From Thinopyrum elongatum (Eukaryota; Streptophyta; Magnoliopsida; Poales; Poaceae), in contig CM022299.1 of assembly GCA_011799875.1 (NCBI GenBank), positions 33,190,755 through 33,254,754 of the forward strand: 64,000 bases of DNA, written 5' to 3'. Positions 23,909 to 36,405 of this stretch are shown here, in pieces (position 1 is the first letter of the stretch; every line of letters starts with the position of its first letter). Under the pieces are notes generated by a model. The model was not told where the DNA came from. It did no database searches and saw only the letters and a list, made by a program, of their open reading frames with translations. Made by a program: the position numbers and the translations under genes.

Positions 23909-26400
23909 TGTAACATTCCCAGTATCACACTACAGTGATCTCCTCTTAATCATGACAAGTCATCATCATTGCAATGTTTGAACACAGTGGGAAGCAACTC
24001 TTTTCAAAAATACTTCTCTGGATTCAATTCAAATTCAAGTGCAAATTAAAGTTGCATAAAAGTTGCTGGAAAAATGTTCATCTCATAGCAAATATTCCAT
24101 AACATTTATTTATTAAGGAATACAACATCACTCTTATGCAAAGATGAACAGTAGCAATTAAAACAGAACAATTCCAGCATATTTAAATGCTATCCTAATT
24201 ATGAAAATTCCAAATGGATTCAAATAAATCCCAAGCTTATGGTGGCAGTGCACCACTGACCCTAGTATTTGTTTTCACCAGTGGCACATTTTTGCAAAAG
24301 ATAATTATTGCAAAAGAAAATGCAAAAGGCTACTGTTAAAAGAAAAAAGAAAATAAAAATGAAAAAAGGCCATTGTGCACTGGGCCTAAGTGAACACTGC
24401 CTATGGCCGGCCCATCTCTCTCTCATCCCGTTCTCTCTCCCCGTGTGTCGCCACCGCCGTGGGCGCGAGCGCGCGCGCTGGCCAAACGCCGACACGGTGA
24501 TGCCGCGGCCATGCGAGGGGATAAGGCCGACCCCCTCGGCCTCCCCCCTCCATCCTCATCCACATTTTCCCCCTCTCTCACTCGGCTCCCTCCTTCGCCT
24601 CTTCCTTGGGTGCCACTGCCGACGCGCCGTCGTCAGCACCGCGGTCACCGAGCTCGTTTCGTCGCCACGGCAAGTCCAGGCTCATCGCCGACCTCGACTA
24701 CATCATCTCCACCTCGCCCTTGAGCTTATGAAGGATCACACGGACGAGATCGAGCCCGGCTTCGACTTCTCTGACGCCGGCAATCTCCATCGTCCTCGGC
24801 CTCTCACTGCGCTCCTAAACCTCCAAGGGCCACCATGAGCCGCACCGTAAGCAGCAGCGCCGAACCCCTTTCTTTCTCCTCTTTCCCCGCGGTCATAGTC
24901 GACGTTCTTCTTCCTGGTCAAACAGCCGCCACGCGAGCTCGTCGCCGGCATGGTTCCAGCGACCCAACGGTCGAGCGAGCGTGTCCTTTAGCTTCACCGC
25001 GACGCGTAGCTCCTCACTAACTCCCCCGTTTGCTTTCGCGCGAGCTCCTGCGCCGTTTCCGACCATCACCGCACTCCGACATCCGCTGCGTTCATCGCCG
25101 TCGATGCTGTAGGTCACCCCCGGCCACGGCACCGCCACCGTTCGATGCGGCATTCTCCGCTCGTTCGAACGCAAGTGACCGCGCGCGAAAAGATGCACCA
25201 TAGCGTTTTTCCGATCGACTCCGATGAGGCAGCCGCCACGGAGAGCTCGCCGAAGTAGCTCCGAGAGCTGCGCTGAACTCGTGTGTCCTGGGTCCCACCC
25301 AGTGTCACTGCTAGCGGGCCCCGCAGCGCGTTTGACCGCGTTGACTCCGGTCAACACGGGGCACTGTTCACTCTAAGCCACTGACGTGTGGTCCCCTGCG
25401 CTTAATTAAGTTAATCAAGTTTTTAAAACTAATCTGTTAATTAGTTAACTCACTGACACAGGGGCCCACACCCCTAATTAGTTCTGTTAGTTTAGTTAAC
25501 CCACTATTAATTCTCACAGTGACTGATAGGTGGGTCCCACCTGTCAGTTTGACCAGTCAGCTGGTTAGCCGACTGCTGATGCAGGCATGTCATCATGCTG
25601 ATGTCATAATTGTTTTCTGTTAATTTAAGTGATTCCAGAAAATGTTTTAAACTTTAGAAATTCATAGAAAATAAACCGTAGCTCGGATCAAAAAACTTTA
25701 TACATGAAAGTTGCTCAGAACGACGAGACGAATCCAACCGTGCCATCGATTTCCGTGTCGGGAACCTCTACGTAGGTGAACCCGCAGCTTTTAGCCTGTT
25801 TCCGGTAGATGAATAGTGCATATACACCGGTTAATAAATCCAACTTAAATCCTAAAATAACTAAAATGACATAGACATATTTTTAGGCAACCCTCCACTG
25901 CACGTTAGAATGGCATGCTCTGTGTTGCATATGTTTGCTGTGTATTCATTTGTTTTCCTCCCCCTCTTCTCTCTCGGTAGATCACATTACCGACGTAGTC
26001 GTCGAGACTGACGCAGCTCCGGAGACCGACGACACCACTGACGACCCTGCCTTTGCCGCGGAGCAGCTAGCAAGCACTCCCCCTTTGAACATGCCGATAT
26101 CGCCTATTCTTTCTCTCTTATGCTTGCATTAGAAATTGCTGCTGCTATTGTTTATCCTATTTCTGTTGCATAGCCTGATTTTGTAACCTGCTATTGTTAC
26201 CTACCTGCTTATCCTAAACTACTTAGTATAGGCTGGGTAGTGATCCACCAGAGACCTCCACTTTGTCCCATGTTGCCCCCGCTGGATTATCAGATGACTC
26301 GATCAACATGATTGACAACCAGGCCCCGGCACCGCACATCACCTCCCTTAGTTATACGACACTGCAGCGTTACACTACTAGGGAAAACCTTATACATGGA

Positions 26401-26756
26401 ATCTTAGCAGCAGCGCGGTACAGGAAGAGGCGCTACTGCTAATTAGCAGTAGCGCGGGAAAAACACAGGCGCTACTGCTACTGACTTAGCAGTAGCGCGG
26501 CTCGGTGGAACCACGCTGCTACTAAAATTGACCAACCGTTCCCGCGACCCCAGGTTTAGCAGCAGTGCGCTCGAGCTAACCGCGCTACTGATAAAGTAAT
26601 AGTAGTAGCGCGCTTTTTTTGGGTGACGCTACTGCTAATTTGAAAACTGGCCACATGGAGGGCCCCGCTTAGCAGTAGCGCGTGTGCCAGAAGCGCGCTG
26701 CTGATATCTTATTAGCAGCAGCGTGGTTTACGACCAGCGCTACTGCTAAGCCGCAG
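26401..26756. repeat. CACTA left subterminal repeat array
   Basis: At least eight copies of TTAGCAGTAGCGCG or its complement CGCGCTACTGCTAA in alternating orientation. These are the usual binding sites for the CACTA-encoded DNA-binding protein. A CT-rich leader follows (26,765-26,985). Confidence 0.85.
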
Positions 26757-27277
26757 CATATACCACCTTTTCCCTCCCCCCTCCCCCTCCCCCATCCTCT
26801 CTTCCTCACTTTCCCCTACCTCCCACCTCCTCTCTCCCTCACTTTGCTTCTTCCTCACTACTTCTCCTCCCATTACTCTCCTTCTTCTACCTACCTTTCT
26901 CTCTCTTTATTACTCCTAGCTAACTACACCACCTCCATTAATGCATCTCCTTTCTCTTTTTCCTTCCCCCTCCACTAGTTGAAGTTGTCTCCTCCCAAAC
27001 TAGCTAGCTAGGTAGATGTAGCATTTAGTGAAGTGACCTATGTACCCCCTAACTAGATCTAGCCTTGTCAAGAAGAGCTTTGTCCACTTTTGATCTCCCT
27101 ACTACATCATCATCTCCACCGTGTGCTCGATCTCGAGATAGGTGATTAAAAATTTATGCTTTTGCAAGAATGGAAATATGTGTATGTGTGTGCGATATGA
27201 CATAATCGGGCGATATGATGGAAATTGTGTGTGTGGCATGAGTTGATGCCGAATTGTGCTTGTGAGTTGCCTATGTT

Positions 27278-27430
27278 TTGCCGAAATGTCGATTTATTTC
27301 CGTTTCGGTGAATTCCGGGCTAACTCTATATGTCCTATTTTTAGGGACGGTCATGCCGAATTTTTGTATGACTTTGATGCATGCACGCATTTTTATAATC
27401 AATTTGTTTATTATTACCGTGCAGGCATTC
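27278..27430 (+). promoter_or_regulatory. 5' leader of CACTA gene 1, duplicated before gene 2
   Basis: Contains ATTTATTTCCGTTTCGGTGA and a GTCATGCC...TGACTTTG segment. A recognisably related leader precedes gene 2 at about 32,165-32,330. A splice-acceptor-like GTGCAG precedes the start codon, and a donor GTGATT after GAGATAG near 27,140 suggests a 5'-UTR intron. Confidence 0.5.
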
Positions 27431-30400
27431 ATGGTGGTCAGTGGAACGATGGTGGACAGGTGGTTGCGGTCGGCAGTGCAGGACATGAAAGAAAATAACC
27501 TGACAGAGGTTTTATGTCTGTGTCGAAGATGCAAAGGACGAGTTTGGCTCGACCCCTATGACGATGGTCGTGTCGAAGCGCACCTTCTCATGACTGGTTT
27601 CATGGATGGCTATACTCGGTGGATAATTGAAGATGAGGATGATGATGTTGAGGACGCCAACGGGGCAGGCAATGACAACATGGGGCAAGACAAAGAGATG
27701 ATCGACAATGGCTGCGCGGAAGAGGCCGGACATGGCGGCGGAGAAGGGGCCGGACATGGTGGCGGAGAAGGGGCCAGACATGGCGGCGGAGAAGGGGCCG
27801 GACATGGCGGCGGAGAGAATGTGGACTCCACGCCGCAGAGTTTGTCGGTACTAAGTTCAATCGTGCGGGACCCTCATGTTCAAGCATTGCTTCGCAATGA
27901 GACGAGTACTGAGAGAGCTGCTTCTAGAGAGGAGGCCAAGCTGCATCAATTGGTGGTAGACTCGAACACTCCATTGTATCATGGTTGCAATCCTGAGGTG
28001 ACCCGCTTGAGTTTCATGCTCCAACTCCTGAAGACGAAGGCTAAAAACAAATGGATCGACACTAGCCTCGATGAGCATCTCAAGTACCTAAAGGATGTTC
28101 TTCCCGCGGGGAATCTTTGTCCTACTAGTGTGGATGAGGCCAAGAAGATCGTCTGCCCTCTTGATCTGCCGCACGTTAGATACCATGCAGGCATCAACGA
28201 TTGCATAATTTATCGGAAGGAGCATGTGGAAAAAACAAGCTGTCCGGTGTGCAATGCTTCTCGATACAAGAAGGCCGGGAAGAAATCTCCCCAGAAAGTT
28301 GTATGGTACTTACCGATCACTCCCCGTCTCCAGCGGTATTTCGTAGATCCCAAGGAAGCAAAGCCCATGCGCTGGCACGCGGAGAGGAAGAAGCCCAACG
28401 ATGGAGATGATCCGAAGCTGAGACACGTCAAGGATGGAAGCCAGTGTAGAGCGTTGAACGGCGAATATCGGTATTTCGAATGTGATGCAAGGAACATCGT
28501 GCTCGGCGCGTGTACCGATGGCATGAATCCTTTTGGCAACCAGAACACCAACCATAGCACATGGCCCGTGTTTGTATGGATGTACAACCTCCCCCCTGGT
28601 TGTGCATGAAGTCGAAGTACATTCACATGAGCATGCTGATTCAAGGGCCGAAACAACCGGGAAATAATATTAATCTGTATCTGGGGCTACTTCAAGAGGA
28701 GTTAGACACGTTATGGAAAACACCGGCCAAGACATGGGACACCAGCAAAGGCGAGTATTTCTATATGAGAGCCGCGCTGATCACGACGGTGCATGACTAT
28801 CTCGGTTACGGATATGTCGCAGGCCAGGTATGCCATGGATATTGCGGATGCACGCGGTGCATGGATGATACGACGTCTCAGCAGCTAACATCAAGGAAAG
28901 ATGGCGGGTCTGGGAAAATCGTGTACATGGGGCATCGAAGATGGCTCGAGAAGGACGACCCGTGGAGAAACGATGGAGATCTATTCAATGGTGACGCTGA
29001 GCATCGAGGACCTCCACGTAAGCGGAGCGGCGCCAAAATCGATGAGCTGTTGAAAAACTGGGAACAGTGCCCCGAACCGGGAAAGACGATGAAAAAGGCG
29101 CCGGAGCCGCTGCTGAAGGTATGGAAGACAAGGTCTGTGTTCTGGGACTTGGAGTACTGGCACAAACTCAACACACCTCATTGCCTTGATCAAATGCATA
29201 TCTGTAAGAATGTCCTTGAGAGCTTGCTCGAGACACTGATGAACATGCCGGATAAGACCGAGGATGGGCCGAAGGCAAGAAAAGACTTGCAAGATTTGAA
29301 AATCAGGGAAGATCTGCACATGCCGCCCCGTAAAAAGTCAGACGAGACAGAGACGGAGATAGAGGCGCTGGAGAAGAAGGGCAAAAAATTAAAGGAAGAG
29401 GATTATTGCCCCCCTTCTTGCTTCACCTTAAGTCCGGCTGAGATCGATCAATTCTTTAAGTGCCTTACCGGAGTCAAAGTTAGTTCCGGTTACTGTGGCA
29501 AGATAAGCAGATATCTAGACACGAACAAGAAAAGGTTCAGCGGGATGAAGTCCCATGACTGTCATGTGATGATGACGCATATAATACCTGTTGCCCTTAG
29601 AGGGATAATGGACAAGCACGTCCGTGACACGCTTATTGGTCTCTGCAACTTTTTCGACATCATCTCTCGAAAGTCAATCAATGTGAAGCAGCTCCGAAGG
29701 CTATAGGAAGAGATCATTGCGATACTGAATGAGCTTGAGATGTACTTCCCGCCCGTGTTCTTTGACGTCATGGTGCATCTGTGTGTCCATATTGTGGACG
29801 ACATAATAGACCTGGGGCCATCATTCCTGCACAACATGATGCCGTTTGAGAGGATGAATGGGATCATCAAAGGATTAGTTCGTAACATATCCCGTCCGGA
29901 TGGAAGCATCGTCCAGGGCTATCTAACACAAGAGTGCATCTCTTTTTGCGAGAATTTTCTATATGGAGCAGACCAGCCGCCTGGTGTTGGTGTTGGTTTG
30001 CCCGTTAACAAGCATGATGGGAGGCTCGAAGGAGAAGGTCACTCCAACGGTCGCAGGGAACTGCACGTGGCATACTCAGATCAACGCAACGACTTTGACA
30101 GGGCAAACTTGGTAGTGCTACAACACCTAGACGAGGTAGATCCTTTCGTGGCACTGCACAAACAAATTATCGCAAAGAAGTATCGTGACCGGGGGGTATG
30201 CAGGACGGACGCCGAAGTTACTAGAGAGCACAACTCCACTTTCCTGCATTGGTTCAAAGAGCATATTATTGCTAATCCCCTGGAAGAGGGCTCTAAGGAC
30301 GGATTGCTCATATACGCCTTAGCACATGGCCCCTCGCCCAACCTCGTCACCTATCAGGCATACGATATCAACGGATACACGTTCTACACGGAGGCCAAAG

Positions 30401-30972
30401 ATATGGACAGTGATGATCAGAACTCAGGGGTAACGATGGAATGCATGACCGGCAGCGACAACGGCGCAACTGAGAGATTTTACGGAAGGGTCGAGGAGAT
30501 CTGGGAGCTTGACTACTCTGGACTGCACAACGCGATGATGTTCCGTCTCAGATGGGCTAAGAATGTCGAAAGAGAAAACCGGTATTTCACTACCATGACT
30601 ATACCCGACGCCAAGAGTGCTACCGTGAATGCTATCGCAAAAAACGAGCCATGGGTACACGCTAAGCACGTGACACAATGCTTCTTCATAACCGACCCGT
30701 GCAATCCTAGCCGTGTTGTTGTGAGGAGAGGCAAAAGGAACATCATTGGAATGGATGGAGTCGTCAATGAGGAAGACTATGACCAGTACGGCAACCCAAT
30801 GAGGGAAGATGACGATGACGATGAAGTATACGTCAAAAGAAGAATCAATACTACATTACCTAAGAAAGATCATACTCCATGGAAAAGGAAAAGTCACAAT
30901 GAGGGGCTCAATTATTCTTCAACGAACAAGAAGGGAAAGAAGCTCACTCAAAAACAAAAACGTCAACGCTGA
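27431..30972 (+). pseudogene. CACTA transposase, TnpD type, broken
   Basis: Would catalyse excision and integration of the CACTA. Order of parts: transposase-associated N-terminal domain (about residues 8-63, with LCLCRRCKG...HLLMTGFMDGYTRW); an acidic linker with four GAGHGGGE repeats; the Transposase_21 core from about 27,970, with LGACTDGMNPFG and a TWPVF...YNLPP motif; a DUF4218-like part around 29,560-29,990 with LGPSFLHNMMPFERMNG; and a DUF4216-like part around 30,480-30,700. Two defects are visible. A C run at 28,591-28,596 is one base short and shifts frame, ending the first part at 28,609 while homology continues in the frame open from 28,561. An in-frame TAG then sits at 29,704-29,706. 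The start at ATG 27,431 follows an acceptor-like site; 27,449 is an alternative. The C-run shift could be an assembly error, but the TAG is independent of it. Confidence 0.88.
27719..27818 (+). repeat. 24-bp in-frame repeat in the transposase
   Basis: Four copies of a GCCGGACATGGCGGCGGAGA-type unit encode the eight-residue repeat GAGHGGGE. It lies in the acidic linker between the N-terminal domain and the catalytic core, where length variation is tolerated. Confidence 0.85.
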
Positions 30973-30985
30973 GGAACCGTTATCG

Positions 30986-31112
30986 GTCAAATGATGTAAT
31001 ATATATGTTCCTATTTTGTGTACACACTTAACCATTATGCATGGGTCAAATGATGTAATATATATGTCCTATTTTGTATACATACTTAACCGTCAAATGA
31101 TGCAATATATAT
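30986..31112 (+). repeat. 3' repeats after the transposase gene
   Basis: GTCAAATGATGTAATATATA occurs at 30,986, 31,045 and, with one change, 31,092, immediately after the stop codon. It probably lies in the 3' UTR or polyadenylation region. Confidence 0.6.
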
Positions 31113-31232
31113 CGCCTTAGTTATATACATTGTATCACCTTCCCTTCATTCACTGCTCTCGGAAAAAAGGAAAAGAAAAGAAAAGAAAAGGGAGAGAAAA
31201 TAAAGGAAAAGAAAATAGAAGAAACAAACAGG

Positions 31233-31430
31233 AAAACTGCTATAGGTACTGGTTATAGCAGTAGCGCTTTTCTGAAAAAGAGCTATAGCTAGTCAAGTTA
31301 GCAGTAGAGCTGTCCGGATAAACACGCTATAGCTACCTGTGATAGCAGTAGCGCTTTCTGGCTAAACGCGCTATAGCTAAGTTAGCTATAGCTTGTTCTT
31401 CCGGAACGCACTACTGCTACCTCGACTTAG
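31233..31430. repeat. internal copy of the CACTA subterminal array
   Basis: Repeated TATAGCAGTAGCGC and complement words, related to those at both ends, lie between gene 1 and gene 2. They are followed by a C/T-rich leader (31,432-31,700). The same order, array then CT-rich leader then leader/intron then gene, occurs at the left end, so gene 2 appears to have its own copy of the element's promoter region. Confidence 0.75.
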
Positions 31431-31819
31431 CCCCCCAAATCCCCAATCTCTGCTTCTTCCCGCCTCTGCTTTTCCCCCCAAATCCCCACTCTCTCTTCCC
31501 CCGTCGTCGCCGCCGGAGCCCTGCCCTCGCCGCGCCCCTGCGCTCGCCCCCGACCTCGGCGCTCCCCCCCGTCCCGGCGCTCGCCCCCGTCTCCCCCGAC
31601 CCCGGCGACCCTCGGTGTCGTGCCGTCTCCCCCGACCCCGCCTCGCCTCGGTGCTGCGCCATCTCCCCCGATCCCATCTCTCTCTCTGCCCTCAGTAAGC
31701 CCTCTCCGCTCCCCTCTTCTCTGCTATTTAGTGCTAGTTAGTATGAAATAGTATGAACCCTAGGCTATTTTTTAGTGTAAGAAAAAACAAAATTGATTAT
31801 ATAGGTTTCTTGCATTTTT

Positions 31820-32045
31820 TAGTTAAAGCAATTGTTGCTATTTAAATTTTATAGTGCTAGTTAGTTAATTAGCATTAGTATGAAACCTATGACAGATTAG
31901 TTAAAGCAACTATTGCTATTTAAATTTTTTAGTTAAAGCAATTGTTGCTATTTAAAAAAACAGAATTTGAAGTGGACAGATTAGTTAAAGCAATTGTTGC
32001 TATTTAAATTTTTTAGTTAAAGCAATTGTTGCTATTTTTTAGTTG
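31820..32045 (+). repeat. AT-rich 31-bp repeats
   Basis: The word AGTTAAAGCAATTGTTGCTA (one variant CAACTATTGC) recurs five times, partly tandem, in the leader intron region of CACTA gene 2. Confidence 0.75.
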
Positions 32046-32413
32046 CAAATTTGAAGTGGACATGTGATTTGGACATGTCATATTTGGAATTTGGACATGT
32101 GATGTTTTGGACATGTCGTATTAGGAAAATGATGATTATGTGCAGGGTAAATGATCCGAGTGGCCTATGTTTCACCGGAATGTTGATTCATTTCCGTTCC
32201 AGTGAATTTCAGGTGCTCGATATGTCCACTTTTTAGCAAAGGTCATGTCAAAATTTTCCGTGAATTTTGGCATGACTTGTGCTAGAAAGTAGGCATATCG
32301 AGTGCCGGGAGTTGCTGGGAAACAGCATTCCGGCAAACATAGATATTTTTTATGTCATTTCTCATTTTTTTTATAGTTTTAGAATTAAACAAGGAGACTT
32401 AATCATAGGAAAC

Positions 32414-35400
32414 ATGTCGAACAACGAATAAACCGGGCCTTCTGACCAAGATGCAGACGAGATGGATTATGAGGGTGAACAACTGTACCTCGACTTTTTG
32501 TCTGCTAAGCACAATCAAGGTTTGCAGGTCGGCCTCGATGATGGTACTGACGCCGACATCAGCACCGATGGCGCCGGCATCGATGGTGGCGCCGAGACCG
32601 GCGGGGAAGGTAACGGCGGGGAAGATACCGGCGGGGAAGGTACCAGCGCCGATGTCGCTACAGAAAAGAAGAAGCAGAAGAAGCAGAGGATACGAAAACC
32701 TAACAAGCTCGGCATTGGACGACTGGTGATGACAAAGATGGCACCTGGCAAGTTTGAGCCATTAGAGCCAGAAGAACCTCGCAAGTGCTATGGGAACCAA
32801 GTAGGATGCATCCTACGGGAATGCGCGAGCATCAATGACGATGACTTAAGGAGTAAAGAACATTTGAGGCAGTTGCTCCTGACGAAGTTGCACAAGAGAT
32901 TCAAGTTCCCCGACCGGGATGATAGCATAGAACAACCGTGGGATGATCCGAAGATGAAAATGATTAACAATCACGCCATGGGCATGTTCAGCAATGATTT
33001 GGCCTCCTGGAAAGGGAGGGTGAAACGAGCTATTGAGGCTGAGGAACCCCTGTCCAAGATTCTGGAGGAAAATCCAACACTTACGGAAGAGGAGTTCGAA
33101 AAGTTCAAGGACACTTGCGCTACCGAGGCAGCCAAGGCTAAGGCTGCGAAATTCAAGAGCCTTCAGCAAAGGAACACGGGGAAGCATCGCCTCGAAAGCC
33201 GTGGCTACCTTGGCAAAAGGCCCATATGGGATAAGGAGGACGCGGAACGTGAAGCCGCGGGTCTCCCAGACCCCTTCGTGAAGTTCACCAACCCCTTGGA
33301 GCGTGACTTCAGCAGGGCCCGCTACAAGTGGGACAAGGAAAATAAGGTTTTTCACACGGACGAGATCACGAGGAGACTGATTAGAATACTGGTAATTATT
33401 CTTTTACCACCTTACATTTAGCTCCTGATCAAGTCGACTACACATTCATAAACGGTTCACGTTCCTTCTGCAGGAGAAGCAACACCAGCTTGCACCCGAA
33501 AGCCCTACTTCGCCGATGAGGCCCAAGTGGGACACCCCTCTCAACCGGGCCTTGAATGAACTTAAGGGACTCCCTTTGGGCCAGCGCCCGCAATATGGAC
33601 GTGTGCACGGCGCCGGAGATGGCGCCACGTGGAAGGTGTTTTACAACGAGGGCCCGGAGGCCAAGAAGCAGAAAAAGAAGTTTAGTCAGGTGGACATCGG
33701 CGAGAAGGTGAAGCTTGCGTTCGAGAAAAAAGCAGCTGAGGACGCGAAAAAAGCAGCCGAGGAGAAAAATGAGTTGCTACAGCAGGCAGTCGATGTAGCT
33801 GTAAATGCTTGCAGAAATGATTTCACTACTAACTTGGTCCCAGCTATCATCAACTGGACGAAGGAAAATCCAAACAAGACGGTACATGATTTCCACTTGC
33901 CCAGTTTCGTCGGGAGCAACTCGGTGAACAACACCACCGCACCATCACCTGCTCACGCAATCGGGCCTGCTCTCGCACCCGCACCCGCTCATAGAAGCCC
34001 GTCCTCAGTCTCTGGCGCGCTAGGTGGGCCTTCGTCTTTGGCTGAGCTCGACGCCCTCATGGTAATTACATGTCGCACCAACATATATATCTAGAATATT
34101 CCATTTTCGTTGCCTTTCGGATGTTTTACGCCGTAGACATATGTTTGCAGGCCGACGAAACCCCATGCACCGTACTCTACTTGATCAAAGGCCAGAAGGT
34201 GGACGTGGGAAAGGGGGTGATAATGAAGCCCTTGGAACTCACGTTCCACAACCAGCCGATGCCCGGTGGGCACTTCAGGGTTACCTTGTCGAGTGTGAAA
34301 TCGGGGCACGAGGATTTGCCTCCTCCAGTACGGCTAGGGGGAGAGGACGACGAGACCCCGCTGCGGATTGGAAGCTTCAAGGGTTGGGTGCTGCTATGGC
34401 CGAAGAATCTTCTTCGTCTGGAACCGGCAGAGAGCACACCAATAACCACACATCAACAAGCATGCATGGAGACCACCACCCCGCCTACGCAATTACCAGC
34501 GCATGTAGTGCCGGGTGAGAGCGGCCGACGACGTGATGAAGGGTGTCCAATAGTGGCTGATGTAATCGCCCCCGTAGAACAAAGAATGGATGATGAGATG
34601 GAGGTGGAGGACCCAATGACTGTCCTCAATACAGGCGCCTATGACGGTGACTTAGATATGATGAGTCAGCCATATGACGAATCGGGCTATCAGCATGCTG
34701 ATGAGGATATGGATGATCTGCCCGGGCAGGAACGTCCTAGCAGGGATTGCAAGAAGTCTCTCTTCATGAAATCCTCACAGGACACGCCTGAAGATGCCGC
34801 CTCAACACAGGCTCAACTAGCCGGGGGTCGTACAGTGCTTAGCCCGGCAACACTGGGGCAGGGGTTAAGGAAGGGTCTAGAAGGTCAGCCCAAGAAAAAG
34901 AAGAGGAAGAGACCGGGGAAGATAGGCTCAGCTGCCTACAAACAAGCCAGAGCACATAGCAGCCAAATGGAGGATTTTGAAGAGCGTGTACCCGTCAAAG
35001 GTGCGGCCATGTTCCATGTCATGGGTGAGCCGATGCTACCACCGAAACCGCTGGAGACACTATCAGGGGATCTCAGGAGACTGCACGTCCATGTGTTATC
35101 GATTGAGAAAAGCCTACTAGCCTCAAAGGATCCAGGATATCCGACATACGCGGCTCGTGTGCCTGAGGGGAAGTGCTACGTCGACACACGGCCCGCGGAG
35201 GTGTTCTTCCTGTGGTTTGACCATATCTTCGAGATGTTTCTGACAAGGTGACTCAATTTTACAATCGTCCGCCTTTTTGCGCTACATATGTGCTCTGTCA
35301 TGAAGAGAGAAGAAGTCTCGCAAATCTGTGTGGCAGATCCATACTACATGCATGAGTCCTTCTTGAGTCTCGGCGACTTTGAGCGTGAAACTGCTAGGGA

Positions 35401-36037
35401 GTACCTCCAAAACTTCATGGTACAGAATAAGGACCAGGAAATTGTCCTCCTGCCTTATCATCCAAAGTAAGTCAGTGCTGGACAACCCTTTCGTACATTT
35501 CAATCATTCCTTCTCGCTCATATGGAGAATAATTTGAGGTGTTTTTTTCCCCTCAGCAACGGGCGCGCCGTCCTTATCGTTCTTTACCCGTGAGTCTCCC
35601 ATGCCGTGTATTTCGACCCTACCAGAAACTACGAGAAGAAGGACTACACCCACATAATGAATATTCTAGATGATGCTCTCCAAGGCTTCAGCATTAGGGG
35701 TGGCCACCTGCAGATCAGGAAACAAAGGAACAAGAAGTTGGGTTTCTCGCATAAAACTAACTTTTGCTGCATCCAAGTCCCAAAACCAAGCAAGAACAAT
35801 GGATTCTACCTCCTCCATCTCATGATGGAGTTCAGAACGGATCACCAAAAGCTTCGCATGACAAGCATAAATGATGATAATATCCGCAAGTTGGTAGAAT
35901 CTCATGGAGAAGCGGATTATAAACTTAGAGATGACTTCCTTCGCATCCAGAGGGACATTGCGACGATCATCATGAAAGAAGTCGTCGTTGAGAAGGGGAT
36001 GTTCCACCACGGCCCTATATCGCGAGCTGACGTCTGA
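32414..36037 (+). pseudogene. CACTA second gene, Transposase_24-like with degenerate ULP1-like end
   Basis: Spliced gene in the position of the CACTA DNA-binding/accessory protein. Proposed exons: 32,414-33,391, 33,474-34,061, 34,151-35,247, 35,281-35,466 and 35,557-36,037. The first two introns have clean GT...AG ends and keep phase. Exon 1 has a Gly/Asp repeat region, a Lys-rich KKKQKKQRIRKP and a block typical of plant Ptta/En/Spm proteins (GYLGKRPIWDKEDAERE). Exon 2 is Lys/Ala helical. Exon 3 has an NLS-like PKKKKRKRPGK. Exons 4-5 resemble the C48 (ULP1) protease fold of Triticeae CACTA proteins, but the catalytic His (NGRAVL) and Cys (PSKNNGFYLLH) positions are replaced, while VYFD keeps the Asp. 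Defects: TAA at codon 6 (32,429-32,431; next ATG 32,462), a lost acceptor AG before 35,281, and an in-frame TGA near 35,590. Confidence 0.7.
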
Positions 36038-36405
36038 ACTTCCATAGGCATGCAACGTCAGGACCTCACGCCATTCAAGAAGCTAGGGTCCATCCTTGAT
36101 GATATGGAAGGATGGAACTTCTAGTGATTTACGATGCCGATGATGATGATATGTGTCAGTTGAACTTGTATACTTTCTGTAGCGATGAAACTTTGTGGTG
36201 TCCACGGTCCCTGTCGAACCTGCGTAATGCTACTTTGTTAGTTTGGGTACGATGACCTGCGTACCTCTAGTTAATTAGTTTGCGTACTATATGTTGCATC
36301 TAGTTGCTAACCCTTTCTTTTTCGTGTTGCTCTAGTATATTTTGTTGCATATGATTGTACATTCTCTTGATGAAGATGCATCTCTAACAGGTACCTAGAT
36401 TCTTG

